Assembly (NCBI RefSeq): GCF_004331485.1 | Contig: NZ_SJKD01000002.1 | Location: forward strand, 310,001 to 374,000 | Origin: Kribbella capetownensis | Lineage (GTDB): Bacteria; Actinomycetota; Actinomycetes; Propionibacteriales; Kribbellaceae | Reading direction: 5' to 3' | Length of the DNA stretch: 64,000 bases | The notes under the pieces: model-generated | What the model was told of the DNA's origin: nothing | The model's input: the letters and a program-made list of their open reading frames with translations, nothing else | Databases searched by the model: none | Translations under genes and position numbers: made by a program | Part shown: positions 27,232-36,196 of the stretch, piece after piece | Numbering within the stretch: position 1 is the first letter of the stretch | Layout: each line of letters begins with the position of its first letter

Positions 27232-28035
27232 TCAGGTGTCCGACTTGCGGACCTTCTTCGGTGCGCCGGTGACCGCGCGGCCCTCCAGTTGCTTGGCCTT
27301 GGTGGCGTACATGTCGAGGTATTCCTGGCCGGACAACTCCATGATCTTGTACATGATCTCGTCGGTGACCGCGCGCAGGATCAGCCGGTCGCCCTCCATC
27401 CCCTCGTACCGGGAGAAGTCCAGCGGATCGCCGAACTTGACCGTGGGGGAGGCGAACGAGGCGACCACCTTGCCGGGCGGGGCGACCACGTCGGTGCCGA
27501 TCACGCCGCACGGGATGACCGGGACCTTGGCCTCCAGCGCCAGCCGGGCGACGCCGGTGCGGCCCTTGTACAGCCGGCCGTCGTGGGAGCGAGTGCCCTC
27601 GGGGTAGATGCCGAACAGCTCGCCGCGCTCCAGCACCTTCATCCCGGCCCGCATCGCACCCTCGGACGCGGATCCGCCGGACCGGTCGATCGGCACCTGG
27701 CCGGTGCCCTTGAAGAAGCCGCGCTGGAACCGGCCCTTGATCCCGGCACCGGTGAAGTAGTCGGACTTGGCCACGAACGTGACTCGCCGGCGCAGTACCA
27801 GCGGCATGAAGATCCAGTCGGAGTACGAGAGGTGGTTGCTGGCGATGATCGCCGGACCGAGGTCCGGGATGTTTTCGGCGCCGACGACGATCGGCCGGAA
27901 GATCCGCTTGACCGGCGGACCGACCAGCACGTTCTTCAGCACCCAGTAGATGCCCTTGCCGTCACCGTCACCGGCGTCGACCGCGTGTGGTCCGCGGTCC
28001 GGCTCGGACCGCGGCGCCTGGACCGGTTCCGTCAT
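27232..28035 (-). CDS. Lysophospholipid (1-acylglycerol-3-phosphate) acyltransferase, PlsC family
   Basis: 267 residues from ATG 28035 with AGGAAAGGA upstream. Longer in-frame openings lie in the divergent promoter region and are rejected. Catalytic motif N-H-L-S-Y-S-D (H-x4-D) is near residue 67 and the glycerol-phosphate motif Y-P-E-G-T-R-S near residue 145. A membrane-associated enzyme that adds the second acyl chain in phospholipid synthesis. The tail (A-P-K-K-V-R-K-S) is basic. It is divergent from the M64 peptidase gene. Confidence 0.93.
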   Translation of the reverse strand: MTEPVQAPRSEPDRGPHAVDAGDGDGKGIYWVLKNVLVGPPVKRIFRPIVVGAENIPDLGPAIIASNHLSYSDWIFMPLVLRRRVTFVAKSDYFTGAGIKGRFQRGFFKGTGQVPIDRSGGSASEGAMRAGMKVLERGELFGIYPEGTRSHDGRLYKGRTGVARLALEAKVPVIPCGVIGTDVVAPPGKVVASFASPTVKFGDPLDFSRYEGMEGDRLILRAVTDEIMYKIMELSGQEYLDMYATKAKQLEGRAVTGAPKKVRKSDT

Positions 28036-28183
28036 CGATGTCCTTTCCTCACAGTTCCCCGACCCCTCATGATGCCGCACCGCGGCCCGGTTGGCCCGCA
28101 AGTCGCCGCGCGGGAACTCCTGACACGGATCGCCGCCGCTTCGTAAGCTGCTGACGGCAGTGTCGCCCACACTGGGAGGGGTC

Positions 28184-30445
28184 ATGCGGACCAGACGATT
28201 CGTGGCGGTTCTGGGGGTGGTCGCGACGGTGTTCGCGGGCCTGCCCACGGCGGCCGGAGCCAGTACGACGGAGGCCTCGGCGACCGTCGTCCCGATCCAG
28301 GTCACCGGTCCGGCGGCGTCCCGGTTCAACCTGGTGGTGATGGGCGACGGCTACACCGCCGCCGAGTTGCCGAAGTTCCGCGAGCAGGTCGACAAGCACC
28401 TGAACATCCTGTGGAGCATCGAGCCGTTCAAGTCGTACCGCGACTACTTCAACGTGTACGCCGTCGAGATCACCTCGCCGGAGTCCGGCGTCGACTGCGA
28501 CCCCGACCTCACCTCGTCGCAGGTCGACACGCCGCTGCAGATGGGCTTCTGGGGCGGCTGCAACCCGGGTAGCGTTCAGCGCCTGCTCACCGTCGACACC
28601 GCCGCCGCGACCCAGTACGCCGACCTCGTCCCCGGCACCACCAGTGCCAACCGGCAGATCCTTGCCATCGGCAACAGCGACACGTACGGCGGTGCCGGAG
28701 GCAGCTATGCGACCGCGTCCGGCGGCAACGCGCTGTCCGCGCTGATCACCCCGCACGAGCTGGGTCACTCGCTCGGCGGCCTTCAGGACGAGTACGACTA
28801 CTACGCGCGCGGCGAGCGTGGAGCGCCGTACGAGGGGCCGGAGCCGTCCTCCATCCACCACACTTTGCTGACGGAGCAGGAGATGCGGGACCAGCAGAAG
28901 CAGTGGTACCGCTGGCTCGGTGAGCCGTCCGAGTCCGGCGGCACGATCGGCCGGTACGAGGGCGGCATGTACGCCGGATCCGGGGTCTGGCGGCCGAGCC
29001 GGCACTCGATGATGAAGGCGCTCGGCTACTACTTCGACCAAGTGTCGCGGGAGCGGATGACGCAGCGGATCTCGTCCCGGACCAACCTCTTCCAGGACAG
29101 CACGCCGATCGGTCAGGTGGCCGGTGACCAGGTCGTCTGGTTGCAGACGCTGCACCCGCTGAGCCACGAGCTCGACGTCACCTGGACCTTGGACGGTACG
29201 GCGCTCCCGACCGCGAACGCCCGTGCCGTCGACCTCTCGGCCCTCGATCTCACGCCCGGCCGGCACACCTTGACCGCGAAGGTCGTCGACCCGACCGATT
29301 TCATTCGCGACCCGGCGGTCAGGCCGTCGGCGTCGCGATCCTGGACCGTCGACACGAGCCTGACCGCCCAGCCTCCGACCGCGCCGGTGACGTTCACCGG
29401 GTCGACGTCGACCGAGCATCCGGTCAGCGCCGACGAGGTGGTGTACGCCGAGACGACGCAGCCTTCGACCGAGCAGCCCTCGATCACGTGGCGGCTCGAC
29501 GGTGCGCCGGTCGCCAACCCGGGCAGTGACCGGGACTTCGACCTCGAGCCGCTGCACCTGACCGGAAGGCACACGCTGACCGCGAGTGTGGGCGGCGAGA
29601 CGCTGACCTGGTCGGTCGACGGGGTCGAGCCGGAGGTGAAGTCCACGCTGTCGAAGCCGTTGCTGACCGTGCAGAAGCCGACCGGGCCGGAGTACATCTA
29701 CAACGACGCGTTCACCATGGGTCTGGCCGCTACGGACGACAGCGCCGGGTACGTCGTTCCGGAGTTCCGGGTCGACGGGGACGGTTGGTACAACTACTTC
29801 GGCTGGCCGACGGACGCGTCCGCGCCGTTCCGGTTCACCGCCGAGGGGACCGAGATCGACCAGCTCGTCTACGGCAAGCTCGGGGTGCCGCGGGTGGTGC
29901 CCTGGGACGACGTACCGCCCGGGTACGGCCGGCACCAGGTCGAGTACCGGGCCATCGATGCCACCGGCAACATCGGGACACCGCACCGGTTCGCGGTGAC
30001 ACTGCTGCGTCCGGCTCCGGCCTGTACGTCGACGGTGACCGGAGTCCACAACGGTCCGCTGGTGGTGGGATCCGGCGTCACCTGCCTGGTCGACGCCACG
30101 GTGAACGGTCCGGTGCTGGTCCAGTCAGGCGCGTCCTTGGTTGCCACCGGCACCCGGATCGTGGGTCCGGTCCGAGCCGACCGCGCGGCGGATCTCCAGT
30201 TGCTGCAGAGCACAGTCGCCGGGCCGGTGACCGCCGACGGCGTGACCCGGAGCGTGGTCGCGGTCGGGTCCTCGGTCAACGGGCCCGTGTCCGTGACCAG
30301 GGGACGTACGACGGAGGCCGCCGTGCTGGCTGGGAACACGGTCACGGGGCCGCTCAGCTGCTCGGGCAACGCACCGGCGCCGGTGAACCTGCAGGCGCCT
30401 AACCAGGTCTCGGGACTGCGTTCGGGACAATGCGCAGGGTTGTGA
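28184..30445 (+). CDS. Secreted M64 (IgA peptidase-type) zinc metalloprotease
   Basis: 753 residues from ATG 28184 (GGGAGGGG upstream). Signal peptide with A-A-G-A cleavage region near residue 28. The M64 domain (about 40-300) contains F-N-L-V-V-M-G-D-G-Y-T and the zinc motif H191-E-L-G-H195-S-L-G-G-L-Q-D202-E-Y. Two Ig-like repeats (about 305-395 and 400-485) and a region with Y-I-Y-N-D-A-F-T follow. A C-terminal segment (about 620-750) with repeated (V/I)-x-G-P-(V/L) strands suggests a short right-handed parallel beta-helix. An extracellular protease; the substrate is unknown. Confidence 0.9.
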   Translation: MRTRRFVAVLGVVATVFAGLPTAAGASTTEASATVVPIQVTGPAASRFNLVVMGDGYTAAELPKFREQVDKHLNILWSIEPFKSYRDYFNVYAVEITSPESGVDCDPDLTSSQVDTPLQMGFWGGCNPGSVQRLLTVDTAAATQYADLVPGTTSANRQILAIGNSDTYGGAGGSYATASGGNALSALITPHELGHSLGGLQDEYDYYARGERGAPYEGPEPSSIHHTLLTEQEMRDQQKQWYRWLGEPSESGGTIGRYEGGMYAGSGVWRPSRHSMMKALGYYFDQVSRERMTQRISSRTNLFQDSTPIGQVAGDQVVWLQTLHPLSHELDVTWTLDGTALPTANARAVDLSALDLTPGRHTLTAKVVDPTDFIRDPAVRPSASRSWTVDTSLTAQPPTAPVTFTGSTSTEHPVSADEVVYAETTQPSTEQPSITWRLDGAPVANPGSDRDFDLEPLHLTGRHTLTASVGGETLTWSVDGVEPEVKSTLSKPLLTVQKPTGPEYIYNDAFTMGLAATDDSAGYVVPEFRVDGDGWYNYFGWPTDASAPFRFTAEGTEIDQLVYGKLGVPRVVPWDDVPPGYGRHQVEYRAIDATGNIGTPHRFAVTLLRPAPACTSTVTGVHNGPLVVGSGVTCLVDATVNGPVLVQSGASLVATGTRIVGPVRADRAADLQLLQSTVAGPVTADGVTRSVVAVGSSVNGPVSVTRGRTTEAAVLAGNTVTGPLSCSGNAPAPVNLQAPNQVSGLRSGQCAGL

Positions 30446-30451
30446 GTTGCG

Positions 30452-30484
30452 CGGACATGGACGTGAGATTCGCTGACATGTCCG
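30452..30484. promoter_or_regulatory. Inverted repeat before the DUF1772 gene
   Basis: CGGACATG and CATGTCCG, 17 bp apart, lie 62 bp upstream of the next start. They could be an operator for a TetR-like regulator, but none is adjacent. Confidence 0.35.
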
Positions 30485-30545
30485 TGGGCTGCGCGGTGCC
30501 ATAGCTTTCCGGTGCGGGGCGTTCCCGCCGTACTGGAGGAGAGAG

Positions 30546-31040
30546 ATGAACGGACTGCGGGTGGCGGCGCTGATGGCGGCCACGATCACCACCGGGCTGA
30601 TGGCGGGCGTGTACGCGATCTACTCGAACGCCTTCATGCCCGGCTTGGCCACCACCGACGACAGGACCTTCGTCGGCGCGTTCCAGGCGGTCGACCGGGC
30701 GATCCTCAACCCGATCTTCCTGCTCCTCGGCTTCGTCGGCTCGGCCGTGCTCACACTGCTGGCCGGTCTGCTCACCCGGAAGGAGCCGGCGCTGCCCTGG
30801 CTCGCGGTGGCCTTCGCGCTCAACCTGGTCACGATCATCGTCACGATCGCGGTCAACGTCCCGCTCAACGACGCGCTCAAGGCGGCCGGCGACCCCGCCA
30901 CGATCGATGTCGCCGCCGCCCGGGCGGCCTTCGACGAGGCCCGGTGGCGCGCGTTCAACCTGCTACGCACCGTGCTCATGTCGGTCTCCTTCGGGCTGCT
31001 CGGCTGGGGCCTCTACGTCACCGGCAAGTCCGTGGCCTGA
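30546..31040 (+). CDS. DUF1772 (anthrone oxygenase-like) membrane protein
   Basis: 164 residues with four hydrophobic segments (about 7-27, 55-75, 82-103, 140-158). The N-terminal G-L-M-A-G-V-Y-A-I-Y-S-N-A-F-M-P-G-L and the N-V-P-L-N-D pattern are typical of DUF1772. Some relatives act as anthrone oxygenases in polyketide pathways, but most have unknown function, and no polyketide gene is nearby. GGAGGAGAG directly before the ATG supports the start. Confidence 0.85.
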   Translation: MNGLRVAALMAATITTGLMAGVYAIYSNAFMPGLATTDDRTFVGAFQAVDRAILNPIFLLLGFVGSAVLTLLAGLLTRKEPALPWLAVAFALNLVTIIVTIAVNVPLNDALKAAGDPATIDVAAARAAFDEARWRAFNLLRTVLMSVSFGLLGWGLYVTGKSVA

Positions 31041-31052
31041 GACAATGCCCGG

Positions 31053-31880
31053 GTGGCACCTGTTCAAGCTCCGCCGTCGCAGCAACTTCCCGCCGTCCAG
31101 AAACTGCGGGTCCGGTTCGCCAAGCGCGGCCGGCTGCGATTCACCTCACACCGCGACTTCCAGCGGGCGTTCGAGCGCGCCGTCCGCCGCGCCGAGCTCC
31201 CGGTGGCGTTCTCGCACGGCTTCAGCCCGCACCCGAAGATCTCGTACGCCGGTGCCGCGCCGACCGGAGCGGCGTCGGAGGCGGAGTACTTGGAGATCTC
31301 GCTCACACACGAGCGGGACGCCGAGCAGGTCCGGGCCGCGCTGGACGAGGCACTGCCGCCCGGGCTCGACGTACTCGAGGTGGTTGTCGCCGGCCCCGGA
31401 GCGCTGGCCGAGCGGCTGGAGGCGAGCGAGTGGCGGATCGCGTTGCCTGGGGTCGATCCCGAGGTAGCCACCGCTGCGGTGGAGGCGTTCCTGGCCCGGG
31501 AGGAAATTCTGGTCGAGCGCATGACCAAACGGGGTCTTCGCTCGTTCGACTGTCGGGGTGCCGTTCTGCGACTCACCGTCGCGCACGAACCGGCGCCGGT
31601 TGCGACGTGTGCGATACTGCAAGTGGTGTTACGGCACGGAACCCCGGCCGTGAGACCCGACGACGTTCTCGCCGGCGTGCTAGAGGTAGCGACGCTCCCG
31701 GTGACGGGCCCGGCTCTTCTGACCAGGCTCGCCCAGGGCCCGCTCATCGCGGCCACCGGCACGGTGGACGACCCGCTCGCTCGTGACCGCGACGCCACCC
31801 AGGCGACCGCGACCGGCCAGGCAGGTCCCCACCAGACGCATCCAGCGGAGGGCGACGCCGCCGCTCCCTCTGTGCCCTGA
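31053..31880 (+). CDS. TIGR03936 / DUF2344 family protein
   Basis: 275 residues from GTG 31053. The conserved core reads L-R-V-R-F-A-K-R-G-R-L-R-F-T-S-H-R-D-F and later P-V-A-F-S-H-G-F-S-P-H-P-K-I-S, both diagnostic of this family. Members are usually encoded next to the TIGR03960 radical SAM protein and before rne, and are thought to act with it in RNA modification; here only the rne link is kept. A 60-residue polar C-terminal tail is not part of the domain. It is only 12 bases after the DUF1772 stop. Confidence 0.9.
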   Translation: MAPVQAPPSQQLPAVQKLRVRFAKRGRLRFTSHRDFQRAFERAVRRAELPVAFSHGFSPHPKISYAGAAPTGAASEAEYLEISLTHERDAEQVRAALDEALPPGLDVLEVVVAGPGALAERLEASEWRIALPGVDPEVATAAVEAFLAREEILVERMTKRGLRSFDCRGAVLRLTVAHEPAPVATCAILQVVLRHGTPAVRPDDVLAGVLEVATLPVTGPALLTRLAQGPLIAATGTVDDPLARDRDATQATATGQAGPHQTHPAEGDAAAPSVP

Positions 31881-32030
31881 GCGCGGGCGGAGCGGATCCA
31901 GCAGGCTTCCGCCGCGCCGGCACCGACGATGTGCCGCACGGCGAACCGTGACCGTCTTTCGGAGTGGCTGCGCCGGACCCGTGACAGGGGTCGCAGGCTG
32001 CGCCGGAAGGCTTGAGGAGACCCGTACCGC

Positions 32031-35000
32031 ATGCTCGACAACGAGCCGACTACCGAGGCAGCCGAGACGGCTGCCACCGCCCAGCAGCCCAGCAGCGGCA
32101 GGACCGCGAAGAAAGCTGCCGCGAAGAAGACGACCACCCGCAAGCGCGCGGCCAAGACGGCCGCCGCCGAGGCGGTTCCCACCCAGTCCGACGGCGAGAC
32201 CGCCGACCCGGCCCCGGTGAAGAAGGCGGCCGCCAAGAAGGCCGCCGCCAAGAAGACCCCGATGAAGAAGGCCGCGGCCAAGACTGCCGCGAAGAAGACC
32301 ACCGCCAAGCGCACGGCGAAGAAGACCGCCGCCCAGGACACGTTCCCGGAGCTGAGCGAGAACGCCGCGCCCGGCACGAGCACCGCCGACGCGGGCCCGG
32401 TCGTGGAGAACGCCTCGGCGCCGGCGAAGAAGACCACCCGGAAGCGCACCTCGAGGAAGGCTGCCGCGACCGACCTGACCAGCACGGATTCGCCCGTCAC
32501 CGACGGCCCCGTCGCCGACGCCGGGGACCCGTCCGGCGCCGCGACCGAGGCTGCGCCGGCCGCGAAGCGGTCGTCTCGCCGCCGCGGCGCCAAGACCACC
32601 GCCACCGCCTCCGCCACCGACGGGGCGCCCAGCACGATCTTCCCGAAGGCTGAGGAAGAGGCCGAGATCCCGGCCGAGGAGACGACGACACGTCGTACCC
32701 GCCGGCGCGCTCCGGCTGCTGCGGCAGTCCTGTTCCAGGCGCCGACCGACGTACCGGCTCAGGCTCCCGCGCAGGCCGCGGCGACCAGCCCGGTCGAGGC
32801 GACCGCCCAGGCAACCGCCAAGACGACCCCTGAGACCACTCCGGAGACTGCCAAGGCGACGCCGGAGCCGACTGCCGACGAGCAGCCGACGACCACGCGG
32901 CGCCGCCGCAGCCGTCGCGGTCGTGACGCGGAGGCCCGTGAGGCCACCGCCGAAGAGACCGAGCAGACCGCTGTTGCGGTGGACAAGGCCGCCGAGGACG
33001 AGTCTGCGGACGCCCAGTCGGAGCCGGACGCGCAGTCCGAGGACGGCGAGGAAGGTGGCGAGGGCACGCGTCGTCGTCGCCGTCGCCGCGGTGGCCGTCG
33101 CCGCCGCAAGTCCGGTGACGCCGATGGCGCCGAGGACAGCTCGGACGAGCACTCCGACGAGGACGAGGCGGACGAGCAGGACGCCGAGACCGGCTCCGAC
33201 GACGAGCAGGACGCGTCGGCCGACTCCGACGAGGAGGGCTCGGGCAGTTCGTCCCGCCGTCGCCGTCGCCGTCGCCGCCGCAAGGGCGAGGAGGGCGCCA
33301 CGTCGCCCGACGACCCCGACGAGACCGTCGTCCGGGTGCGCGAGCCGCGCAGCAAGAACACCGCGAACGAGATCACCGCGGTCGAGGGCTCGACTCGGCT
33401 GGAGGCGAAGAAGCAGCGTCGCCGCGAGGGCCGGGCGGCCGGCCGCCGGCGCGCGCCGATCGTCACCGAGGCCGAGTTCCTGGCCCGGCGCGAGTCGGTC
33501 GCGCGGACCATGGTGATCCGGTCCCGCGAGGACCTGACCCAGATCGCCGTGTCCGAGGACAACGTCCTGGTCGAGCACTACGTCGCCCAGGCCGAGCAGA
33601 CCTCGCTGATCGGCAACGTGTACCTCGGCCGGGTGCAGAACGTGCTGCCCAGCATGGAGGCGGCGTTCATCGACATCGGCAAGGGCCGCAACGCCGTTCT
33701 GTACGCCGGTGAGGTCGACTGGGCCACGCTCGGCGGGGCCAACGGCCCGCGCAAGATCGAGCAGGTGCTGAAGTCCGGCCAGGCGGTCCTGGTCCAGGTG
33801 ACCAAGGACCCGATCGGCCACAAGGGCGCCCGGCTGACCAACCAGATCAGCCTGCCCGGCCGGTACGTCGTCTACGTGCCGCGCGGTGGCAACGGCGGCA
33901 TCAGCCGCAAGCTGCCCGACACCGAGCGGAACCGGCTGAAGACGATCCTCAAGGACATCGTCCCCGACGAGGCGGGCGTGATCGTCCGGACCGCGGCCGA
34001 GGGTGCGTCCGAGGAGGAGCTGACCGCGGACGTCAGCCGCCTGCAGTCGTTCTGGGAGGACATCGAGAAGAAGTCCAAGAACGGCCAGGCCCCGCAACTG
34101 CTGTACGGCGAGCCCGACCTGCTGATCCGGGTCGTCCGGGACCTGTTCACCGAGGACTTCGCCAAGCTGGTGATCTCCGGCGACCGTGCCTACGACCAGG
34201 TCCGCGAGTACGTCACCAGCGTGGCGCCGCACCTGGCCGACCGGGTGGAGAAGTGGAGCGGCGACGGTGACGTCTTCGCCAGCTTCCGGATCGACGAGCA
34301 GATCAAGAAGGCGCTGGACCGCAAGGTGTGGCTGCCGTCGGGTGGTTCGCTGATCATCGACCGGACCGAGGCGATGACGGTCGTCGACGTCAACACCGGC
34401 AAGTTCACCGGCTCCGGCGGCAACCTCGAGGAGACCGTCACCAAGAACAACCTGGAGGCGGCCGAGGAGATCGTCCGGCAGCTCCGGCTCCGCGACATCG
34501 GCGGCATCATCGTGATCGACTTCATCGACATGGTGCTGGAGTCGAACCGCGACCTGGTGCTGCGCCGGCTGGTCGAGTGCCTGGGCCGGGACCGGACCAA
34601 GCACCAGGTGGCCGAGGTCACCTCGCTCGGCCTGGTCCAGATGACTCGCAAGCGGATCGGCACCGGTCTGCTCGAGGCGTTCAGCGAGAACTGCGACCAC
34701 TGCGGGGGCCGCGGCCTGATCCTGCACGACGAGCCGAAGGAGTCCCGTCGCCGGGACAGCCGCAACGGCAACGGCCAGGACAACAACAAGCCCGCGGCCG
34801 CGCAGGCTGACGACGGTGGCCGCAAGAGCTCGCGCCGCCGGCGGGGCAAGGGCCGAGGCGAGGACGAGCAGCCGGCCGAGGACACCTCGCAGCACAACGC
34901 CGACGCCGCTCAGCGCCTGGCCCAGATCGCCGCTGCTTCAGCGGTCGACGCGAAGAAGTCCGACGACGACGCCGGTACGACGGAGACTCCGACCGGCTAC

Positions 35001-35294
35001 CCGGCCTCCGGGTCGGACGACGTACAGGTGAGCCCGGAGGCGACCGGATTCCCGACCGAGACCGCTGAGTCGACCACCACGGTGGGCGCCGAGGTGGCTC
35101 CGGCTGGGGCGCCTGCGACGGCTTCGGCGGAGGCTGAGGCGGAGACGGCTCCGGCCGAGGCGGCGAAGAACGGGAGCAGCAGGCGCCGGCGGAGCAGCCG
35201 GGGCCGTGGCAAGGCGGCGACCGAGGGTGATGCTGGTAACACCGAAGCCGGTGCGACCAGCGACACCACGGAGCTCGTCTCCACGGGGAGCTGA
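32031..35294 (+). CDS. rne: Ribonuclease E/G family endoribonuclease
   Basis: 1087 residues. About 490 residues precede the catalytic core: Lys/Ala-rich repeats (K-K-A-A-A-K-K type, about 25-105), then blocks of Arg-rich R-R-R-R and acidic Asp/Glu/Ser clusters (about 180-440). The S1 RNA-binding domain follows (Y-L-G-R-V-Q-N near 531), then the DNase I-like catalytic site with D786 and D830 (one residue farther apart than in E. coli) and the zinc-link C888-D-H-C891. A disordered tail of about 190 residues ends the protein. It processes rRNA, tRNA and mRNA. Long disordered arms are known for actinobacterial RNase E. Confidence 0.95.
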   Translation: MLDNEPTTEAAETAATAQQPSSGRTAKKAAAKKTTTRKRAAKTAAAEAVPTQSDGETADPAPVKKAAAKKAAAKKTPMKKAAAKTAAKKTTAKRTAKKTAAQDTFPELSENAAPGTSTADAGPVVENASAPAKKTTRKRTSRKAAATDLTSTDSPVTDGPVADAGDPSGAATEAAPAAKRSSRRRGAKTTATASATDGAPSTIFPKAEEEAEIPAEETTTRRTRRRAPAAAAVLFQAPTDVPAQAPAQAAATSPVEATAQATAKTTPETTPETAKATPEPTADEQPTTTRRRRSRRGRDAEAREATAEETEQTAVAVDKAAEDESADAQSEPDAQSEDGEEGGEGTRRRRRRRGGRRRRKSGDADGAEDSSDEHSDEDEADEQDAETGSDDEQDASADSDEEGSGSSSRRRRRRRRRKGEEGATSPDDPDETVVRVREPRSKNTANEITAVEGSTRLEAKKQRRREGRAAGRRRAPIVTEAEFLARRESVARTMVIRSREDLTQIAVSEDNVLVEHYVAQAEQTSLIGNVYLGRVQNVLPSMEAAFIDIGKGRNAVLYAGEVDWATLGGANGPRKIEQVLKSGQAVLVQVTKDPIGHKGARLTNQISLPGRYVVYVPRGGNGGISRKLPDTERNRLKTILKDIVPDEAGVIVRTAAEGASEEELTADVSRLQSFWEDIEKKSKNGQAPQLLYGEPDLLIRVVRDLFTEDFAKLVISGDRAYDQVREYVTSVAPHLADRVEKWSGDGDVFASFRIDEQIKKALDRKVWLPSGGSLIIDRTEAMTVVDVNTGKFTGSGGNLEETVTKNNLEAAEEIVRQLRLRDIGGIIVIDFIDMVLESNRDLVLRRLVECLGRDRTKHQVAEVTSLGLVQMTRKRIGTGLLEAFSENCDHCGGRGLILHDEPKESRRRDSRNGNGQDNNKPAAAQADDGGRKSSRRRRGKGRGEDEQPAEDTSQHNADAAQRLAQIAAASAVDAKKSDDDAGTTETPTGYPASGSDDVQVSPEATGFPTETAESTTTVGAEVAPAGAPATASAEAEAETAPAEAAKNGSSRRRRSSRGRGKAATEGDAGNTEAGATSDTTELVSTGS

Positions 35295-35300
35295 CCCGGT

Positions 35301-35330
35301 TTGACCCGTCTGTGAGCCGACCCGTAAACT
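35301..35330 (+). promoter_or_regulatory. Sigma-70-type promoter for rplU-rpmA
   Basis: TTGACC (35301-35306) and TAAACT (35325-35330) separated by 18 bp, just after the rne stop. This would give a leader of roughly 95 nt before rplU, long enough for leader control. Confidence 0.6.
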
Positions 35331-35431
35331 TGAGCGTCGGCGCGCGTTCAGCGTGCCATGTTTGTGTGGGCCGCTAGAGGTCTGTGCAGGCCCCCGTAAG
35401 TTTTCCGAACCAGCAGAGAGTGAGATCCACG

Positions 35432-35773
35432 GTGTACGCGATCGTGCGCAGTGGCGGCACCCAGCAGAAGGTCGCCGTCGGCGATGTCATCGAGATCGAC
35501 AGCCTGACGGACGAGGTGGGCGACACCGTGTCCCTCCCGGCGGTCATGGTCGTTGATGGCGACACCGTGACGACCGATGCCGCGGCGCTGGCCAAGGTGG
35601 CCGTGTCGGCCGAGGTCCTGGGTCGTACCAAGGGTCCCAAGATCCACATCCTCAAGTACAAGAACAAGACCGGTTACCGCAAGCGCCAGGGGCACCGTCA
35701 GCACTACACCCAGGTCAAGGTCACCGCGATCGACGCGAAGAAACTGTCTTCCTCTGAGAAGAAGGGGAGCTGA
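35432..35773 (+). CDS. rplU: 50S ribosomal protein L21
   Basis: 113 residues from GTG 35432, giving [14 protein letters not shown], the standard L21 start; an in-frame opening 16 codons upstream lies in the leader. The rRNA-binding motif [21 protein letters not shown] is present. Six bases separate it from rpmA, the usual pairing. Confidence 0.97.
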   Translation: MYAIVRSGGTQQKVAVGDVIEIDSLTDEVGDTVSLPAVMVVDGDTVTTDAAALAKVAVSAEVLGRTKGPKIHILKYKNKTGYRKRQGHRQHYTQVKVTAIDAKKLSSSEKKGS

Positions 35774-35779
35774 TCTGAG

Positions 35780-36040
35780 ATGGCACACAAAAAGGGAGCG
35801 GCGTCGACCCGTAACGGTCGCGACTCCAACGCGCAGCGCCTCGGCGTGAAGCGGTTCGGCGGTCAGCTGGTCAACGCCGGCGAGATCATCGTCCGCCAGC
35901 GGGGCACGCACTTCCACCCGGGCAACCTGGTCGGCCGTGGCGGCGACGACACGCTGTTCGCGCTGGCCGAGGGCAAGGTGGAGTTCGGCACCCGGCGCGG
36001 TCGCCGCGTCGTCAACATCGTCCCGGCCCCGGCGGAGTAA
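35780..36040 (+). CDS. rpmA: 50S ribosomal protein L27
   Basis: 86 residues, starting [16 protein letters not shown], the conserved L27 N-terminus that reaches the peptidyl transferase centre. It has no cleavable extension of the Firmicutes type. It is followed by a strong hairpin before obgE. Confidence 0.98.
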   Translation: MAHKKGAASTRNGRDSNAQRLGVKRFGGQLVNAGEIIVRQRGTHFHPGNLVGRGGDDTLFALAEGKVEFGTRRGRRVVNIVPAPAE

Positions 36041-36070
36041 CACCGCCACCCGGACGTTTCACGAGCTCTG

Positions 36071-36109
36071 AGAAGGGCGGGTCGCGGAATACCGCGGACC
36101 CGCCCTTCT
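36071..36109. terminator. Hairpin terminator after rpmA
   Basis: AGAAGGGCGGGTC pairs perfectly with GACCCGCCCTTCT (13 bp), extended by GCGG/CCGC across a one-base bulge, with an AATA loop. It lies 31 bp after the rpmA stop. Confidence 0.88.
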
Positions 36110-36110
36110 G

Positions 36111-36142
36111 CTGTGTAAGACAGTTGCTGTGCAAGGCAGTTG
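36111..36142. repeat. Two tandem 16-bp repeats before obgE
   Basis: CTGTGTAAGACAGTTG (36111-36126) followed directly by CTGTGCAAGGCAGTTG (36127-36142), two transitions apart, immediately after the terminator. Possibly a regulator site or a slippage duplication. Confidence 0.7.
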
Positions 36143-36196
36143 CAAGAACCTCGCTCCGCTCGGGGCGGGAGGCGAAGACAGGAAGTAGAGACACCG

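Noticed and set aside
28067..30049. Long minus-strand open frame opposite the M64 gene
   Set aside because: Arg/Gly-rich, no motif, conflicts with a clear signal peptide and zinc motif on the plus strand.
31966..32007. Direct repeat GGCTGCGCCGGA twice in the rne leader
   Set aside because: Noted as a possible autoregulation element, but two 12-mers in GC-rich sequence are weak evidence.
31680..34895. 1071-codon minus-strand open frame opposite rne
   Set aside because: Low-complexity Gly/Arg/Leu sequence that mirrors the repetitive rne coding strand.
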